Assembly (NCBI GenBank): GCA_035441325.1
Contig: DAOROA010000001.1
Span: 62,001-126,000 of the forward strand
Length of the DNA stretch: 64,000 bases
Direction of reading: 5' to 3'
Source: Competibacter_A sp002352125
GTDB lineage: Bacteria; Pseudomonadota; Gammaproteobacteria; Competibacterales; Competibacteraceae
Shown: positions 54,958 through 64,000 of the stretch, one piece after another
Position numbering within the stretch: position 1 is the stretch's first letter
How the letters are laid out: each line of letters starts with the position of its first letter
Translations under genes and position numbers: made by a program
The notes under the pieces: model-generated
The model's database searches: none
Seen by the model: only the letters and a program-made list of their open reading frames with translations
What the model was told of the DNA's origin: nothing

Positions 54958-57900
54958 TCACATACTCCTCCGATATTGCCCGCCCACCTCGAACAGCGCC
55001 GTGGTGATCTGCCCCAGCGAGCAGTGGCGCACCGCATCCACCAGTACCGCGAACAGGTTTTCGTTGTTGATCGCGGCCTGTTTCAGCCGTGCTAGCATCG
55101 GGCTGCTGTCCTTACGATTTCGCTCCTGAAATTCCCGCAGCCGCTGCAATTGGCTTTGCTTCTCCTCCTCGGTGGAGCGGGCCAGTTCGATCTTGATTTG
55201 ATCTGGCTTGACGTTCGGGTTGCGGAAGGTGTTGACGCCGATGATCGGGAAGGAGCCGTCGTGCTTGATCGTCTCGTAATACAGCGATTCTTCCTGGATC
55301 TTGCCGCGTTGATAACCGGTTTCCATCGCCCCCAATACGCCACCGCGCTCGCTGATCCGCTCGAATTCCTGCAACACGGCTTCTTCCACCAGATCGGTCA
55401 GTTCGTCGATGATGAACGCGCCCTGATTCGGGTTCTCGTTCTTCGCCAGACCCCATTCCTTATTGATGATCAACTGCACCGCCATTGCCCGCCGCACCGA
55501 TTCCTCGGTCGGGGTGGTGATCGCCTCATCGTAGGCGTTGGTATGGAGCGAGTTGCAATTGTCGTAAATGGCGATGAGCGCCTGCAAGGTAGTGCGGATG
55601 TCGTTGAAGTCCATTTCCTGCGCATGCAAGGAACGGCCAGAAGTCTGAATGTGATATTTCAGCTTTTGGCTGCGCTCGTTGGCGCCATACTTATAGCGCA
55701 TGGCCGTCGCCCAAATCCGCCGCGCTACCCGGCCCATCACCGAATATTCCGGGTCCATGCCGTTGCTGAAGAAGAACGACAGATTCGGCGCGAAGTCGTC
55801 GATGTGCATTCCCCGCGCTAAATACGCTTCGACGTAAGTAAAGCCGTTCGCCAGCGTGAAGGCGAGTTGCGAAATCGGATTGGCGCCCGCTTCGGCGATG
55901 TGATAGCCAGAGATCGACACCGAATAAAAATTCTTGACGCCGTGGTGGACGAAATACTCCTGAATGTCGCCCATCATCTTCAGCGCAAATTCGGTGGAAA
56001 AGATGCAGGTATTTTGTCCTTGGTCTTCCTTGAGGATGTCCGCTTGCACCGTGCCGCGCACGTTTTGCAGCACCCAGGCCCTAATCTTTTCGATCTCGTC
56101 GTCGGTCGGCGGCCGATGGTTGTCTCGCTCGAACTTCTCGATCTGCTGATCGAAGGCGGTGTTGAAAAACATCGCCAGAATGATCGGCGCCGGGCCGTTG
56201 ATGGTCATCGAAATCGAGGTGGTGGGACAACACACGTCGAAGCCGGAATACAGCACCTCCAAATCGTCCAGCGTGGCGATGGACACGCCGGAATTGCCGA
56301 CCTTGCCGTAAATGTCCGGCCGCTCGTCGGGATCGCAGCCGTACAGCGTCACCGAGTCGAAGGCGGTGGACAGGCGAGTGGCTTCGGCGTGTTCGGACAG
56401 CTTCTTGAAGCGGCGGTTGGTGCGGAACGGGTCGCCCTCGCCGGCGAACATCCGGGTCGGGTCCTCGTTCTCGCGCTTGAAGGCGAACACGCCAGCGGTG
56501 TACGGGAAGCTGCCCGGCAGGTTCTCCAGCATCATCCAGCGCAACAGCTCGCCGTGCTCGTCGAAGCGCGGCAGCGCCACCTTGGGAATCCGGCTGCCGG
56601 ACAGCGAGCGGCTGGTTAGCTTGGTGCGGATTTCCTTGTCGCGGATTTTGACCACGTACTCGTCGCCGCTGTAGCTTTCCTTCACCTGCGGCCACATGTC
56701 TATCAGCTTGCGGGCGTGCAAGTCGATTTGTGCTTCGACTTGTTCCAGCAGCGGCTCCAAATCGGTGGCCGGCTTGCCGGCGGTTTCCAGCATGGCCTTG
56801 ACCGCGTGGAGCTGCTGGCACTGGCGAACCAGTTTGACCTGCTCGTCCACTTGCTTGTGATAGCCGCGTACGGTGTCGGCGATTTCGGCCAGATAGCGGG
56901 CGCGCGCCGCAGGTACGATGACCGTCTTGCCAGTGGAAGCCCTGTTCTCGGCGGGCGGCAAGCGGCCCGGCTGTAGCGCTAAACCTTTGTCGCGCAGCAG
57001 TTCGACCACGCCATGATAAAGCGCCGTCACCCCATTGTCGTTGAAGCGGGCGGCGATGGTGCCGTAGACCGGCATGTCCTCCGGCGCCTGCGCGAACGCC
57101 TTGCGGTTGCGTTGCACCTGCTTGCGCACGTCGCGCAGCGCATCCTCCGCGCCCTTGCGGTCGAATTTGTTGATCGCTACCGCATCGGCGAAATCGAGCA
57201 TATCGATCTTTTCCAACTGCGAGGCGGCGCCGAATTCCGGGGTCATCACGTACACCGAACGCTCCACCAGCGGCACGATGGCGGCGTCGCCCTGACCGAT
57301 GCCGGAGGTTTCGACGNNNNNNNNNNNNNNNNNNNNNNNNNNNNNNNNNNNNNNNNNNNNNNNNNNNNNNNNNNNNNNNNNNNNNNNNNNNNNNNNNNNN
57401 NNNNNNNNNNNNNNNNNNNNNNNNNNNNNNNNNNNNNNNNNNNNNNNNNNNNNNNNNNNNNNNNNNNNNNNNNNNNNNNNNNNNNNNNNNNNNNNNNNNN
57501 NNNNNNNNGCCGGTCGTCCTGATCCAGCCGGAAGCGCCGCACCAGCTCGTCGGTCAGCGACGACTTGCCGGAACCGCCCGTGCCGGTAACGCCGAGCACG
57601 GGCACGGTGCACGTCTTGGCCTGGTCGAGAATCTGTTGGCGCAATTCGGGCGCGACGGCGTGGTTTTCCAGCGCGGTGATCAGCCGGGACAGCGCCCGCC
57701 AATCGCCGGATTTGATGATATCGAGTCCCTTGGGTGCAGCTTGGCCGGGATCGGTATCGCAGATCGTCAGCATGTGATCGATCATGCCCTGCAAGCCCAT
57801 CGCCTGCCCGTCCTCCGGCGAGAAGATGCGAGTCACCCCGTAATCGTGCAATTCGTGAATTTCCTCGGGCACGATCACGCCGCCACCGCCACCGAATACC

Positions 57901-58220
57901 TTGATGTTATCGCCGCCGCGCTCGCGTAGCAGATCGATCATGTACTTAAAGAATTCGACATGACCACCCTGATAGGAACTGACCGCGATGCCCTGGGCAT
58001 CTTCCTGCAGAGCGGCGGTCACGATTTCCTCCACCGAGCGGTTATGGCCGAGATGAATGACTTCGGCGCCGCTGGCCTGAAGAATGCGGCGCATGATGTT
58101 GATGGAAGCATCGTGACCGTCGAACAGACTGGCGGCGGTGACGAAACGGATCTTGTGCTGGGGTTTGACTTTATCGGTACCGGAGACGGGAGTTCTGAAA
58201 TGGCTGATGACCGCGGACAT
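54958..58220 (-). CDS. icmF: Fused isobutyryl-CoA mutase IcmF (interrupted by assembly gap)
   Basis: B12-dependent mutase interconverting isobutyryl-CoA and n-butyryl-CoA, with its own G-protein chaperone fused inside. From ATG 58220: a B12-binding domain (FDGHDASINIMRRILQ, VFGGGGGVIVPEEI), a MeaB-like GTPase (Walker A TGTGGSGKSSL; NKFD after the gap), and the large TIM-barrel mutase domain (AEAGANPISQLAFTLANGF). The total of about 1088 codons matches IcmF. The stretch of 192 N at 57317-57508 hides part of the GTPase. The reading frames on either side disagree, so the true gap length is not 192 or an indel lies beside it; I treat it as one gene. Confidence 0.9.
57317..57508. other. Assembly gap (192 N)
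   Basis: A run of undetermined bases inside icmF. The upstream frame (codon phase of 58220) and the downstream frame (phase of 57702) differ, so the number of N is not the real length modulo three, unless the gene is frameshifted. Confidence 0.99.
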
Positions 58221-58369
58221 AAGAGGATTCTCCTGTCGAGAGTTATAGATACCATCATACGCTTTTACCGCACGGCGGTGATGGTCGGCGCCGCAATGCC
58301 AAGCCCGGGTTGGCAATGCCGGCTCGTCGCGATGGCCGCAATGATAAAAAGAACCGGAAAGCGAGGGTT

Positions 58370-58419
58370 GCCAACAGGGTTGCAATATTTGCCAGCAAGA
58401 GTGCCAATAGGGTTGCAAT
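58370..58419. promoter_or_regulatory. Two 17-base direct repeats, probable AraC-type operator
   Basis: GCCAACAGGGTTGCAAT (58370-58386) and GCCAATAGGGTTGCAAT (58403-58419) match at 16 of 17 positions, start 33 bases apart (about three helical turns), and end 40 bases before the AraC-type gene. Direct repeats on one helical face are the usual architecture of AraC-family sites. A related palindromic stretch (TGCCAA to TTGGCA) lies at about 58297-58315, nearer icmF. Confidence 0.6.
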
Positions 58420-58459
58420 GCTCACTGCGCCGATTAGGATTGACGCTTGATATGCGCAC

Positions 58460-59503
58460 ATGAGCCGAACGACTATGCCCGTGGTTCCTCCCGAGATTGC
58501 GATAACCCCCGTGGCGTTCGTTCGAGCGATCGTGGCAGCCTATCGACGCTATGGCAAAGACCCGAGCGATGCGCTGCAGCGGGCACAAATCACGCCGGAA
58601 TTCCTGGCCGACCCGAGAAACCGGGTGACCGGGTCGCAAATGCAAACTCTGTTCGGTATCGCTATCCAGGAATTGGATGACGAGGCGCTAGGCTGGTTTT
58701 CGCGCCGGTTGCCGTGGGGTAGCTATGGAATGCTGTGCCGGGCCGCACTCGGGTCGCCGACCTTGGAAATCGCCCTGAAAAGATGGTGTCGCTATCATGG
58801 CCTGTTGACGGACGACATCGCGCTGAAATTCGCCGTGACCCGGTCGGCAGCGTCCATTGCGATTCAAGTCAATCGGGATTTGGGCGAAATGGAGGAGTTC
58901 TGCTTCGCGACGCTCTTTCGGTATATTCTCGGCTACGCTTGTTGGGCGATTAATTCGCGGATTCCTTTACTGGAAGCCTGTTTCCCTTTCGATGCCCCGG
59001 CGTATATCGAGGTTTACCGGATGCTCTTTCCCGGTCCGCTGCATTTCCGCGCCGGGTTCGCCAAGATCAGTTTCGATCCTCAATATGCGATGCTATCCAT
59101 TCGCCGCGACGACCGGGCTTTGAACAAGATGCTTCAGCACGCCGTTCCTCTCACGATCTTTCCCTACCGGCGAGACCGGCTGTTGGTGCAACGGGTACGC
59201 GAGCTGTTGAGAGCGAGACCGGCTGGTCTGCATACCGGCGAATTGATCGCCAAAGAACTGCATGTTTCGCCCAGAACGCTGCACCGGCAATTGCAAGAAG
59301 AAGGTGCATCGTTGCAGGTTTTAAAGAACGAAATCCGCCGGGATCGAGCGGTCGAGCTGTTGAATAAAACGTCCAAGCCGATCAAGCAAATTGCTTTGGC
59401 GGTGGGATTTCTCAACGAAAAAAGCTTTTCCCGCGCCTTCAAGCAATGGACGGGGGCGACGCCGGAATCTTTCAGAGAAAAGGGCCAGCATTTTGCCTCT
59501 TGA
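58460..59503 (+). CDS. AraC-family transcriptional regulator
   Basis: A 347-residue regulator with the N-terminal ligand-binding domain of the OruR/ArgR-like AraC subgroup (about 20-200) and a C-terminal double helix-turn-helix (IAKELHVSPRTLHRQLQEEG; IKQIALAVGFLNEKSFSRAF). It is transcribed divergently from icmF across 239 bases that carry paired direct repeats, so it probably controls icmF, itself or both in response to an acyl-CoA or organic acid. ATG 58460 is the first start; one five codons later is possible. It overlaps the next gene by 11 bases. Confidence 0.92.
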   Translation: MSRTTMPVVPPEIAITPVAFVRAIVAAYRRYGKDPSDALQRAQITPEFLADPRNRVTGSQMQTLFGIAIQELDDEALGWFSRRLPWGSYGMLCRAALGSPTLEIALKRWCRYHGLLTDDIALKFAVTRSAASIAIQVNRDLGEMEEFCFATLFRYILGYACWAINSRIPLLEACFPFDAPAYIEVYRMLFPGPLHFRAGFAKISFDPQYAMLSIRRDDRALNKMLQHAVPLTIFPYRRDRLLVQRVRELLRARPAGLHTGELIAKELHVSPRTLHRQLQEEGASLQVLKNEIRRDRAVELLNKTSKPIKQIALAVGFLNEKSFSRAFKQWTGATPESFREKGQHFAS

Positions 59504-60365
59504 TTTGACCGACGCCATCGGCGTCCAACACGCGCCCATCACTGCGCCCGCCCGCATCGTTTCGCTGGTGCCCAGCATCACCGAACTGCTGTTCGCGTTG
59601 AAGCTGGGCGATCAGGTGGTGGGCCGCACCCATTACTGCATTCATCCCGCCCCGCTGGTCGCGCCACTGCCTAGCGTCGGCGGCACCAAGAAAATCCGCA
59701 ACGCCCGGCTACAGGCATTGCGACCTACCCACGCCATCGTCAACATCGACGAGAACCCGCGCGATCTGGCGGAGCGGCTGATCGCCGACGGTTTGCAAGT
59801 GATCGTTACCCACCCGTTGGCTCCGGAAGACAACGTGCCGCTGTATCGGCTGATCGGCGGGATTTTCAATCGCGTGGCGGAAGCGGAGGCGCTGGTGGCT
59901 CGGTTCGAGCGGACTTTGGCGGAACTGCGGCAAGTCGCCTGGCCCCGGCGACGGGTACTGTATTTGATTTGGCGCAAGCCGTGGATGGGCATTGACCGGG
60001 ATACCTACATCGCCCGGATGCTGGCTTTGGTGGGCTGGGAGACGCTGCCGGCGGCATGCGAGACGCGCTATCCCGAATTGACGCTGGACAAGGCGCTTTT
60101 GGATGCCGCCGATCTGGTCCTGTTCAGCAGCGAGCCGTACCGCTTTTTACCGCAGGATTTGGAAACCTTCGCCCGCGATTACGACTGCCCGCCGGAGAAA
60201 CTACGGTTGATCGACGGGGAAATGACCTCGTGGTACGGCAGCCGGGCGATTCAGGGATTGCGCTATATGGCGCAAATTGCCCGCGAACCTACTCCGTTTC
60301 CTCGCTCGAACTCACTCCAACTTCGGCGGCGCCGGTTTGAGCGCCACCGCGCTGAACGGCGGTAG
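59493..60365 (+). CDS. BtuF-like cobalamin/metal-chelate binding protein
   Basis: A 290-residue protein of the helical-backbone metal receptor family, with RIVSLVPSITELLFALKLGD, VVGRTHYC, PSVGGTKKIRNARLQALRP and a C-terminal lobe. The best start is TTG 59493 (PLDLTDAIG follows), behind an AAGGG site and overlapping the regulator's stop by 11 bases. No signal peptide is visible, unusual for a periplasmic BtuF, so it may act in the cytoplasm or the true start may differ. Linkage to a B12-dependent mutase suggests a cobalamin role. Its last 54 bases overlap the convergent glgB end. Confidence 0.82.
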   Translation: MPLDLTDAIGVQHAPITAPARIVSLVPSITELLFALKLGDQVVGRTHYCIHPAPLVAPLPSVGGTKKIRNARLQALRPTHAIVNIDENPRDLAERLIADGLQVIVTHPLAPEDNVPLYRLIGGIFNRVAEAEALVARFERTLAELRQVAWPRRRVLYLIWRKPWMGIDRDTYIARMLALVGWETLPAACETRYPELTLDKALLDAADLVLFSSEPYRFLPQDLETFARDYDCPPEKLRLIDGEMTSWYGSRAIQGLRYMAQIAREPTPFPRSNSLQLRRRRFERHRAERR

Positions 60366-63300
60366 GTTCAGCACGATCGAGAAGGCGAAGCCGTGACTGG
60401 AAAACTCTTCGGCCGCGATCTGCTTGCCGGGCAACGTTTCGCCCGAACCGCCGTATTCGATGGCGTCGCTGTGCAACAGCTCGCGATACATCACCGGATA
60501 CGGTACGCCGATGCGATATTGTTTGCGCGGCTGATCGGAAAAATTCAGCACGAACAGCACCGCCTCGCGCGGGTCGCGGGCCTTGCGCGCGAAGGCGACG
60601 ACGTTGGTTTCGGCACCGTTCGCGTCCAGCCATTCGAAACCGGCGCCACGAAAATCCACCTGATGGCAGGCGGGCTCGCGCGCGTACAGCTTGTTGAGGT
60701 CGCTGACGAAGCGTTGCAAGCCCTGGTACTGGGGTTTGCGCGCCACCAGCGCCCACTCTAGTTCACCGTCGTGATTCCATTCGCTCGGCTGGCCGAATTC
60801 CCCGCCCATGAACAGCAATTTCTTGCCGGGATGGCCGTACATGAAGGCGTACAGCACACGCAAATTCGCGAGCTGTTGCCGCTCGGTGCCCGGCATTTTG
60901 CCGAGCAGCGACTTTTTCAGATGCACCACTTCGTCGTGAGACAGCGACAGGATAAAGTTTTCGTTGAAGGCGTAGACGATGCCGAAAGTGAGCTTGTCGT
61001 GATGGTGGCGACGGTGTACCGGTTCCTTCTGCATGTAGAACAGCACGTCGTGCATCCAGCCCATGTTCCATTTGAAGCCGAAGCCCAATCCGCCCATATC
61101 GGTAGGCCGCGACACGTTCGGCCACGCGGTGGATTCCTCGGCGATCATCATCACGCCGGGGTGCTGGGCGTGGACCACGGCGTTGGTGTGTTTGATGAAC
61201 TCGATGGCTTCCAGATTTTCGTTGCCGCCGTATTTATTGGGAATCCAATCCTTCTTGGAATAATCCAGATACAGCATCGAAGCCACCGCGTCTACCCGCA
61301 GCCCATCGAAGTGGAAAGTCTCCAGCCAGTACAGGGCGTTGGCGATCAGGAAGTTTTCGACCTCGTGGCGGCCGTAGTTGAAAATCAGCGTGCCCCAATC
61401 GGGGTGTTCGCCCTGGCGCGGGTCGGCGTGTTCGTAAACGCAGGTACCATCGAACCAGGCCATAGCGTGAGCGTCTTTGGGGAAGTGCGCCGGCACCCAG
61501 TCGAGAATCACGCCGATGTTGTGCTGGTGGCAGCGGTCGATCAGGTCCATCAGATCTTCCGGCCGGCCGTAGCGGGCGGTCGGGGCGTAGAAATTGGAAA
61601 TCTGATAGCCCCAGGACGGGCCGTAAGGATGCTCGGCCAACGGCAAAAATTCGATGTGGGTAAAACCCATCTCCAGCACGTAAGGAATCAACTGATCGGC
61701 GAGTTCTCGATAAGACAGGAACTCGCCATCCGGCTTGCGTCGCCAAGACCCGGCGTGGACCTCGTAAATGGCTACCGGCCGTTCCCAGGTGTTGCCGCGC
61801 GACCGCTGCCGCATCCACTCCTCATCGCGCCAAACGTGCTTGCCGGCCCGGTCGTAGACCACGCTGGCGGTGCCGGGCGGTACTTCGGTGTAAAAAGCGA
61901 AGGGGTCGGTCTTCAGGAACAGGTTGCCGTTGCGGGCCAGGATCTCGAACTTGTACAAATCGCCCTCGTCGAGACCGGGCACGAACAGTTCCCAGATGCC
62001 AGAACCTGGCCGCAATCGCATCGGGTGGCGGCGGCCGTCCCAGTGGTTGAAGCCGCCCACCACGCTGACCCGTTGAGCGTTCGGCGCCCACACCGCGAAG
62101 TTGATGCCGTCCTGGCCGGTTACGTTGCAGCGATGCGCGCCCAGCTTTTGGTAAATTTGGTAATGGTTGCCTTCTGCGAACAGGAAACAGTCCTGATCGC
62201 CCAAAATCGAAAACGTCGTCGCGTAGGGATCGGCGAAAGTGTGGTTTCGGCCGTGTTCGGTCGCGTTCAGCCGGTAGCGCAGGGCATCCGGCTCGGCCGC
62301 GACCAGCGCCTCGAACAAGCCGCCATCGTGGACCTGTTGCAGCGGATACAGCAATTGCGGCCGGTCATCGCGCACCAGGCAAGGCGATTGCGCGCCGGGC
62401 AGCAGGGCACGCACCACGGACAGGCCCGGTTCCCGCAGCGGATGGGGTCCCAGCAGGCCATGCGGGTCGCCATGCCGCCCCTGCATCAGCGGAGCGCTTT
62501 CCGCCGCGCTCAGGGTTGGGGTAGCGGTGGTTTCCCGTAACAGGCAGCGCAAATCCGCTGCCAGGCTTTGTCCTTCCAGGCGGGCGGCGTAAGTGCGGGT
62601 GTCGGTCCGCAGCGCGTCTATGTGGTAAACCTGCCGCCAGAACTGGGCGTTGGCGATCAGGACATTGCGGACTTCGGGCCGCTCCAGATCGAAAGCCAGC
62701 AAGCCGCCGGCGCCGTCGCGGTCGTAAATCCGCGTGCCGTCGAACCAGCTTAGCTCTTGCCCCTCGCGCGGGAGCAGCGGCGGGAGCCAATCCAGAATCA
62801 CGCCGATGTCGTGCTGGTGGCAGGCGTCGACGAAAGCCATCAGCTCCTCGGGCCGGCCATAGCGCGGATTGGGCGCGTAGTAGCTCGCTACCGTCTCGCC
62901 TGCTTCCCAAAACTTCAGTTCGACGTGAGTCGATTTCTGGTCGAGCAGATGCGGCAGAACGATTGCTTGCAGTTGGCTGTAGCTGGCGACCCCGTCCGGT
63001 CTGCCGGCGGCATTATCGCCGAGCGCGACCCGGTGAATGGCGACCGGCAATTCCCAGCCGGGCGTTTCCACGGATCGCGCCATCCAGGGTCCGTCGCTCC
63101 AATCGTGGCAGCGCTGGATGTCGAAGACCAAGGCTGCCGTCTTGGGATAAACCTCCGTACAAAAGGCCAAAGGGTCGGTTTTGAGAAAGACCGCGCCTTC
63201 CCCGTTGCGGATTTCGTATTTATAAAGTTCGCCCAGCCCAAGATCGGGGACGAATAACTCCCACACGCCAGACTCGTGCCGTTCCATCGGATGGCGGCGG

Positions 63301-63776
63301 CCGTCCCACTGGTTGAAGGTACCGACCACGCTGATCCGGCTAGCGTTGGGTGCCCAGAGCGCGAAATTGACGCCTACGACGCCTTCTTTCACCCGCAGAT
63401 GCGCGCCCAATTTGGTGAACAACGGATCGAGTGCGCCTCGCTGGAACGCTTGACCGTCGGCCCGGCCGAAAGAGGGTTCGTGGATGGCGTAAGGATCGTG
63501 AAAGGTGGCGACTTGACCGCTGGTATCGACGGCCATGATCCGGTATTCCAGTTCTGCGATGCCCGGAATGCGGACGGCAAACAAGCCATCCGGATGCAAC
63601 CGTTGCATTTCGCGTTTGCCGGTACCGTCCACCGGCAGCACGTAGGCACGCTCGGCCTGTGGCAGAAAGGCGCGAATCGTCAGCACCCGTTCTCGCTCGG
63701 CGTAGTGGGGGCCCAGGATCGCGTAAGGTGCGTCGTGACGCAATTCGATGATTTTTCGAACATGTTCTTCCAGCAT
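60312..63776 (-). CDS. glgB: Glycogen branching enzyme with duplicated N-terminal half
   Basis: 1154 residues, versus about 730 for usual GlgB, in one open frame. Residues about 1-430 form a partial copy: N-terminal domains (FALWAPNASRISVVGTFNQW) and half a GH13 barrel up to DALRTDT, where D392 aligns with the nucleophile but no later catalytic regions follow. From about 431 a complete enzyme follows: DPHGLLGPH, FAVWAPNAQRVSVVGGFNHW, FDGLRVDAV with nucleophile D829, MIAEEST with acid/base E880 and SLSHDEV with D948. The enzyme makes alpha-1,6 branches in glycogen; the first half probably binds glucan or is a relic. No other glg gene is visible in the window. Confidence 0.93.
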   Translation of the reverse strand: MLEEHVRKIIELRHDAPYAILGPHYAERERVLTIRAFLPQAERAYVLPVDGTGKREMQRLHPDGLFAVRIPGIAELEYRIMAVDTSGQVATFHDPYAIHEPSFGRADGQAFQRGALDPLFTKLGAHLRVKEGVVGVNFALWAPNASRISVVGTFNQWDGRRHPMERHESGVWELFVPDLGLGELYKYEIRNGEGAVFLKTDPLAFCTEVYPKTAALVFDIQRCHDWSDGPWMARSVETPGWELPVAIHRVALGDNAAGRPDGVASYSQLQAIVLPHLLDQKSTHVELKFWEAGETVASYYAPNPRYGRPEELMAFVDACHQHDIGVILDWLPPLLPREGQELSWFDGTRIYDRDGAGGLLAFDLERPEVRNVLIANAQFWRQVYHIDALRTDTRTYAARLEGQSLAADLRCLLRETTATPTLSAAESAPLMQGRHGDPHGLLGPHPLREPGLSVVRALLPGAQSPCLVRDDRPQLLYPLQQVHDGGLFEALVAAEPDALRYRLNATEHGRNHTFADPYATTFSILGDQDCFLFAEGNHYQIYQKLGAHRCNVTGQDGINFAVWAPNAQRVSVVGGFNHWDGRRHPMRLRPGSGIWELFVPGLDEGDLYKFEILARNGNLFLKTDPFAFYTEVPPGTASVVYDRAGKHVWRDEEWMRQRSRGNTWERPVAIYEVHAGSWRRKPDGEFLSYRELADQLIPYVLEMGFTHIEFLPLAEHPYGPSWGYQISNFYAPTARYGRPEDLMDLIDRCHQHNIGVILDWVPAHFPKDAHAMAWFDGTCVYEHADPRQGEHPDWGTLIFNYGRHEVENFLIANALYWLETFHFDGLRVDAVASMLYLDYSKKDWIPNKYGGNENLEAIEFIKHTNAVVHAQHPGVMMIAEESTAWPNVSRPTDMGGLGFGFKWNMGWMHDVLFYMQKEPVHRRHHHDKLTFGIVYAFNENFILSLSHDEVVHLKKSLLGKMPGTERQQLANLRVLYAFMYGHPGKKLLFMGGEFGQPSEWNHDGELEWALVARKPQYQGLQRFVSDLNKLYAREPACHQVDFRGAGFEWLDANGAETNVVAFARKARDPREAVLFVLNFSDQPRKQYRIGVPYPVMYRELLHSDAIEYGGSGETLPGKQIAAEEFSSHGFAFSIVLNLPPFSAVALKPAPPKLE

Positions 63777-63893
63777 CGCCCTTACCTTCTTTGTAGTGCT
63801 GCCGGTTTGATTAACGCGAAAAATTTGCGGGATATTCTAAAGCAGCCGGCTGTCGAAAGGCAGGGAAGAGTAAGGGAAACGGTGCTGCTCTGC

Positions 63894-63929
63894 AAAAAAG
63901 ATCGGGCGACGTTCATCGAGCGTCGCCCG
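63894..63929 (-). terminator. Rho-independent terminator of the gene at the window end
   Basis: On the minus strand a perfect 9-base stem (CGGGCGACG and CGTCGCCCG, 63903-63911 and 63921-63929) with a 9-base loop is followed shortly by six T residues (63894-63899). It lies 23 bases past a TAA stop at 63952-63954, so it ends that transcript before glgB. Confidence 0.9.
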
Positions 63930-63951
63930 TCGCATGGGGATAGAGCGGTCT

Positions 63952-64000
63952 TTATTGCGCTTGCTGAGCTGGCGAAACCGGCGGGGTCGGTTGGCCAAGC
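63952..64000 (-). CDS. C-terminal end of an unidentified protein
   Basis: Only the last 15 full codons are in the window, reading LGQPTPPVSPAQQAQ before the TAA at 63952-63954. The Pro/Gln/Ala-rich tail looks like a disordered C-terminus. The frame is supported by the excellent terminator just after it, not by homology, and the product cannot be named. Confidence 0.6.
   Translation of the reverse strand, partial: LGQPTPPVSPAQQAQ

Noticed and set aside
60771..62540. A 589-codon plus-strand frame antisense to glgB.
   Set aside because: It mirrors the conserved glgB frame and has no recognisable domain or ribosome site.

Overview
The window is high-GC chromosomal DNA from a gammaproteobacterium. 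It carries the replication-origin neighbourhood (gyrB, recF, dnaN, dnaA; rpmH, rnpA, yidD, yidC, mnmE) plus several blocks typical of that class: smc-zipA-ligA, yciB-yciI-bolA-PpiC, yciO-M50-trpS-scpA-scpB-rluB/yciK and gshB-pil/chp. Glycogen branching enzyme, a fused isobutyryl-CoA mutase and type IV pilus chemosensory genes would fit a Competibacter-like lineage, but that placement is inference.

Layout. 1-675: the 5' part of an AT-rich, unrecognised gene that looks acquired. 827-7393: gyrB, recF, dnaN, dnaA on the minus strand, with oriC between dnaA and dnaN holding 12 perfect DnaA boxes. 7592-10102: rpmH, rnpA, yidD, yidC on the plus strand. 10234-18132: a type I restriction-modification operon (hsdM, hsdS, a DUF1016 nuclease, hsdR) that separates yidC from mnmE. 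An IS200-like Y1 transposase and a nest of hairpins sit between its hsdM and hsdS. 18198-21742: mnmE, then tonB and gshB on the minus strand. 22046-30417: a Pil-Chp chemosensory cluster (pilI, pilJ, a giant chpA hybrid kinase, a CheW-like gene) without pilG or pilH. 30449-37127: smc, zipA, ligA. 37176-39325: PpiC-type isomerase, bolA, yciI, yciB on the minus strand. 39481-44366: yciO, M50 protease, trpS, scpA, scpB, rluB.

44335-51985 is more accessory: yciK, a squalene-synthase-like gene lacking its Asp motifs, a universal stress protein, a DUF4124 protein, a calcium-loop protein, a small HELTH metallopeptidase resembling polymorphic-toxin domains with a small secreted neighbour, and an LTA-synthase-like enzyme. 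51990-53735 is leuA, preceded by a Leu-rich leader ORF. 54179-60365 has a cytochrome b561-like protein, icmF (interrupted by a 192-N assembly gap), a divergent AraC-type regulator with operator-like direct repeats, and a BtuF-like protein. 60312-63776 is a 1154-residue glycogen branching enzyme: a degenerate half-copy fused in front of a complete GlgB. The window ends with the last codons of another minus-strand gene and its terminator.

One block covers replication and segregation (dnaA, dnaN, gyrB, recF, smc, scpA, scpB, ligA), another protein and RNA biogenesis (rnpA, yidC, mnmE, rluB, trpS), another surface motility signalling, and another B12-dependent acyl-CoA metabolism. The most unusual items are the duplicated GlgB, the metallopeptidase module, the transposase and hairpin insertion inside the restriction operon, the reduced pil-chp cluster and the probable leu leader peptide.
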